From contig CAIQIQ010000048.1 of the NCBI GenBank assembly GCA_903871935.1, positions 1-64,000 on the forward strand: 64,000 bases of DNA, given 5' to 3'. The translations under genes were made by a program, and so were the position numbers. Numbering within the stretch: the stretch's first letter is position 1; each line of letters starts with the position of its first letter. Source of the DNA: an uncultured Phycisphaerales bacterium (GTDB lineage: Bacteria; Planctomycetota; Phycisphaerae; Tepidisphaerales; Tepidisphaeraceae). The notes under the pieces were generated by a model, which was not told where the DNA came from, searched no databases, and worked only from the letters and a program-made list of their open reading frames with translations. Shown piece after piece: positions 62,002 through 64,000 of this stretch.

Positions 62002-62679
62002 CTATGCCTGTCCGACCTGCACCTTCGCCCCGGCCGACACAGCTTCGGGCATATCCCAGAGGGTCTCGTTTCTGTCGCCCTCAAGGTCGTCAAAGAGCTT
62101 CTCGGCGATGGCCTCCCAGCGGTCTTCTTCGCTCAGTTCTTCCATGGAGACTTCCGGCAGCGCTTCTGCGACACGCAAGACATCGGCCGCCTTTGTCCCT
62201 ACCGCCTTGCCCTGGGCAAGTGTGCTGCGCACCTGCTTGTAGGTCGACTCAAGTTGCCAGGATTCTTCCCATCCCAGCCAGAAGGCGTGCTTGATGGGAG
62301 TGAAGATATAGGTATAGAACTCATCCCAGAGCTGGATGGTCTTGTCCAGGCCGAAGCCGATCCGATTGCCCTCGCTTTCGGCCAGTTTCTGGATGCGGTC
62401 TTCCCATGCGGGGAACAGGGGGGTGTTCTCGATCGCGAAACGATGGGCGAGGCTGAAGTCCTCGTAGGATGAGAACTGGGTTGCTAAGTGCAGGACTGGC
62501 CGAATTCGCCGTTCCTGCCGCGCCAGCTTTTGCCCCAGTTCCCAGGCATCCATCAGCGAATGCCGGGAAGGGCCATATCCTCGGGGCGTACCTATCCTGT
62601 CACTGCCGAATCGCCTGATGGGCCTGGCGCGCTTAGTTTTGCTGCCAGCAACCGATGCGGATTGGATGGGTCGATGCAT
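62002..62679 (-). CDS. Protein of unknown function
   Basis: A 225-residue soluble protein, probably all-helical, with WELGQKLARQERRIRPVLHL, RIQKLAESEGNRIGFGLDKT, WLGWEESWQLESTYKQVRST and an acidic tail rich in Glu/Asp (EELSEEDRWEAIAEKLFDDL). No signal or membrane segment. I do not recognise it. ATG 62679 was chosen because GGAG lies 5 nt upstream; ATG 62553 (MDAWELG) is an alternative with no such site. Confidence 0.55.
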   Translation of the reverse strand: MHRPIQSASVAGSKTKRARPIRRFGSDRIGTPRGYGPSRHSLMDAWELGQKLARQERRIRPVLHLATQFSSYEDFSLAHRFAIENTPLFPAWEDRIQKLAESEGNRIGFGLDKTIQLWDEFYTYIFTPIKHAFWLGWEESWQLESTYKQVRSTLAQGKAVGTKAADVLRVAEALPEVSMEELSEEDRWEAIAEKLFDDLEGDRNETLWDMPEAVSAGAKVQVGQA

Positions 62680-63125
62680 GAGTTCTCCGAATGCAAAGGG
62701 CACCCAGATGGCGTTCAAAAGCCAGCGTCAGGAACAACCTGAAACGCACATGGCATCAAGCGGATAAAACGGGGTGGAATCGCGTCGTGGATTGGCACCT
62801 TGAACGACAGACACAGACTCGCTGGCAAGAGCCCAACGAGAAGTCGGCCCCCATGGCCGGTGTGAGTGGTCTTCGTGACCACGCTTACAGTATGCGCTAC
62901 AAAACTGCTGCTGGCAAGGGGAATATGCTAAAGTTCTATCCGGAACTTGGGCTAGTGGTAGCAGAGCGTGCGCTAGGGGGCTTTGTGTGGTGTAAGAGCT
63001 GAACTGGGCTGTAGTTATGGCATCGTCGGACTGGGCATTTCTGCCATTCTACGGCGGCATGCACCAGCCATAGCAGCAATCCTAGCGTATACTGCTGGCG
63101 AGTTCACTGCTTTTGAGGAGAGAAC
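62680..63125. other. 446-bp stretch with no supported gene
   Basis: An open frame at 62691-63002 lacks codon bias and any motif. The right end holds the ribosome binding site GAGGAG of the amidohydrolase. Nothing else was seen. Confidence 0.5.
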
Positions 63126-64000
63126 GTGCGAAATTGGCTTGGTCGCTTGGCGTCGCTGCTCATTGCCGGCTTGTGCTGCGCTCAAACGACCGGGCCGGCG
63201 GAGGATGCAGGGGTTGCGGTCTACGTGGGCAAGGAAATGGTCAAGGGGTATCGCCCGACGCCGGCGCTGGTGAGGAAAGAGACGCCGGTGGTGATGCCGA
63301 AGTTCCCGGTGGTTGATATCCACTGCCACTGGTCGATCTACCAGGATCCGGTGGAACTGATCAAGGCGATGGATGCGCTGGGGATGTCCAAGGCGGTGGA
63401 TCTGTCGGGCGGGTATGGCGATTACCTCGACCGGATGATCGAGAAGTTCCATATGCCGTATCCCGATCGTGTGTTTGTCCTGTGCAATATCGACTGGAAG
63501 AAGATCGACGATCCGACATTTGGGCAGGATGTGACGGCGTATCTGAAATCCGCCAAGGGGAAAGGGGCTTCGGGGCTGAAGATCTTCAAGGACCTGGGGC
63601 TGAACGTAAAGGACAAGACGCGCAAGATCGTGTCGATTGATGATCCGCGACTGGAGCCAGTGTGGAAGACGTGCGGTGAACTGAAGATGCCGATCCTGAT
63701 GCACTCGGGCGACCCGGTGGCGTTCTTCCAACCGGTCGATGAACACAATGAACGGTGGATGCAACTTAAGCGGCATCCGGACTGGACGTTTTATGGGCCG
63801 CAGTTTCCAACCTGGGAACAGGTGCTGCAGCAGCATGTGAGTGTGATCCAGAAGCATCCAGGGACGGTGTTCATCAGTGCTCACCTGGCGAACTGCGGCG
63901 AAGATCTGCAGCGACTGGCGTCGATCATGGATCGCTGTCCGAATATGTATGCGGACATATCCGGGCGAGTGGCTGAGATCGGACGGCAACCGTATTCAGC
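63126..64000 (+). CDS. Exported amidohydrolase (amidohydrolase 2 type), cut by the window end
   Basis: GTG start with GAGGAG 5 nt upstream; 291 codons are visible and the frame stays open to the end. A short hydrophobic signal (WLGRLASLLIAGLCCA) is followed by a TIM-barrel metal hydrolase: FPVVDIHCHWSIYQD (HxH metal ligands), SGLKIFKDLGLNV, ILMHSGDPVAFF (third His), and VFISAHLANCGEDLQRLASI (fourth His), then CPNMYADISGRV. This is the amidohydrolase 2 layout of decarboxylases and lactonases; the substrate is unknown. The C-terminal end lies outside the window. Confidence 0.82.
   Translation, partial: MRNWLGRLASLLIAGLCCAQTTGPAEDAGVAVYVGKEMVKGYRPTPALVRKETPVVMPKFPVVDIHCHWSIYQDPVELIKAMDALGMSKAVDLSGGYGDYLDRMIEKFHMPYPDRVFVLCNIDWKKIDDPTFGQDVTAYLKSAKGKGASGLKIFKDLGLNVKDKTRKIVSIDDPRLEPVWKTCGELKMPILMHSGDPVAFFQPVDEHNERWMQLKRHPDWTFYGPQFPTWEQVLQQHVSVIQKHPGTVFISAHLANCGEDLQRLASIMDRCPNMYADISGRVAEIGRQPYS

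Noticed and set aside
62691-63002. A 103-codon plus-strand frame before the amidohydrolase
   Set aside because: No motif, no ribosome binding site, atypical composition; coding not supported.

Overview
The window is GC-rich, gene-dense bacterial DNA. It most likely comes from a planctomycete, probably of the class Phycisphaerae. The evidence is a PEP-CTERM surface protein, a giant beta-helix protein with an N-terminal LEPR-like motif (EALEGRVLLA) and a dockerin-like tail, a zinc-ribbon Ser/Thr kinase with C-terminal membrane helices, and general gene style. This assignment is inferred from gene content; no phylogenetic marker search was possible.

Left part (1-12.4 kb): an IS5-type transposase tail, the PEP-CTERM protein, a tRNA-Pro embedded in tRNA-derived debris next to a GIY-YIG gene, a lone nuoD, two toxin-antitoxin modules whose toxins are frameshifted (HicBA and DUF433/DUF5615), a DUF2238 membrane protein, an old-yellow-enzyme-type oxidoreductase, and the 1188-residue beta-helix protein. 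About 1 kb of repeat-rich noncoding DNA follows.

Middle (12.4-42.8 kb): a hybrid histidine kinase. An efflux locus follows, with a divergent adaptor facing tetR, a TolC-like lipoprotein, an MFS exporter and an RND pump. Then come ispG, a minus-strand cluster of two prepilins followed by three tandem membrane proteins with TMTC-like features and TPR-like tails, a four-gene ABC transporter operon (large secreted/membrane protein, ATPase, double permease, HEAT protein), a polyprenyl-phosphate-type glycosyltransferase, a metallophosphatase, a lipoprotein, and a ROK regulator with a zinc alcohol dehydrogenase.

Right part (42.8-64 kb): the arabinose operon araB-araD-araA divergent from the ADH-ROK pair, a malectin-like lipoprotein, the Ser/Thr kinase, a second repeat-rich noncoding region, an HD phosphohydrolase, clpB, a coiled-coil membrane protein translationally coupled to an Hsp70, an ABC pair, YefM-YoeB with a frameshifted antitoxin, a Lar-like zinc protein, two unknown genes, and an amidohydrolase cut by the window end.

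The most notable observations are these: (i) all three toxin-antitoxin modules carry exactly one frameshift each, while the long genes are open; (ii) a 127-bp element occurs in two inverted copies 37 kb apart, each with two perfect DnaA-box sequences exactly 117 bp apart; (iii) a prepilin plus triple GT-C/TPR cluster could be a pilin O-glycosylation locus; (iv) tRNA-Pro fossils have their arms replaced by GC palindromes.
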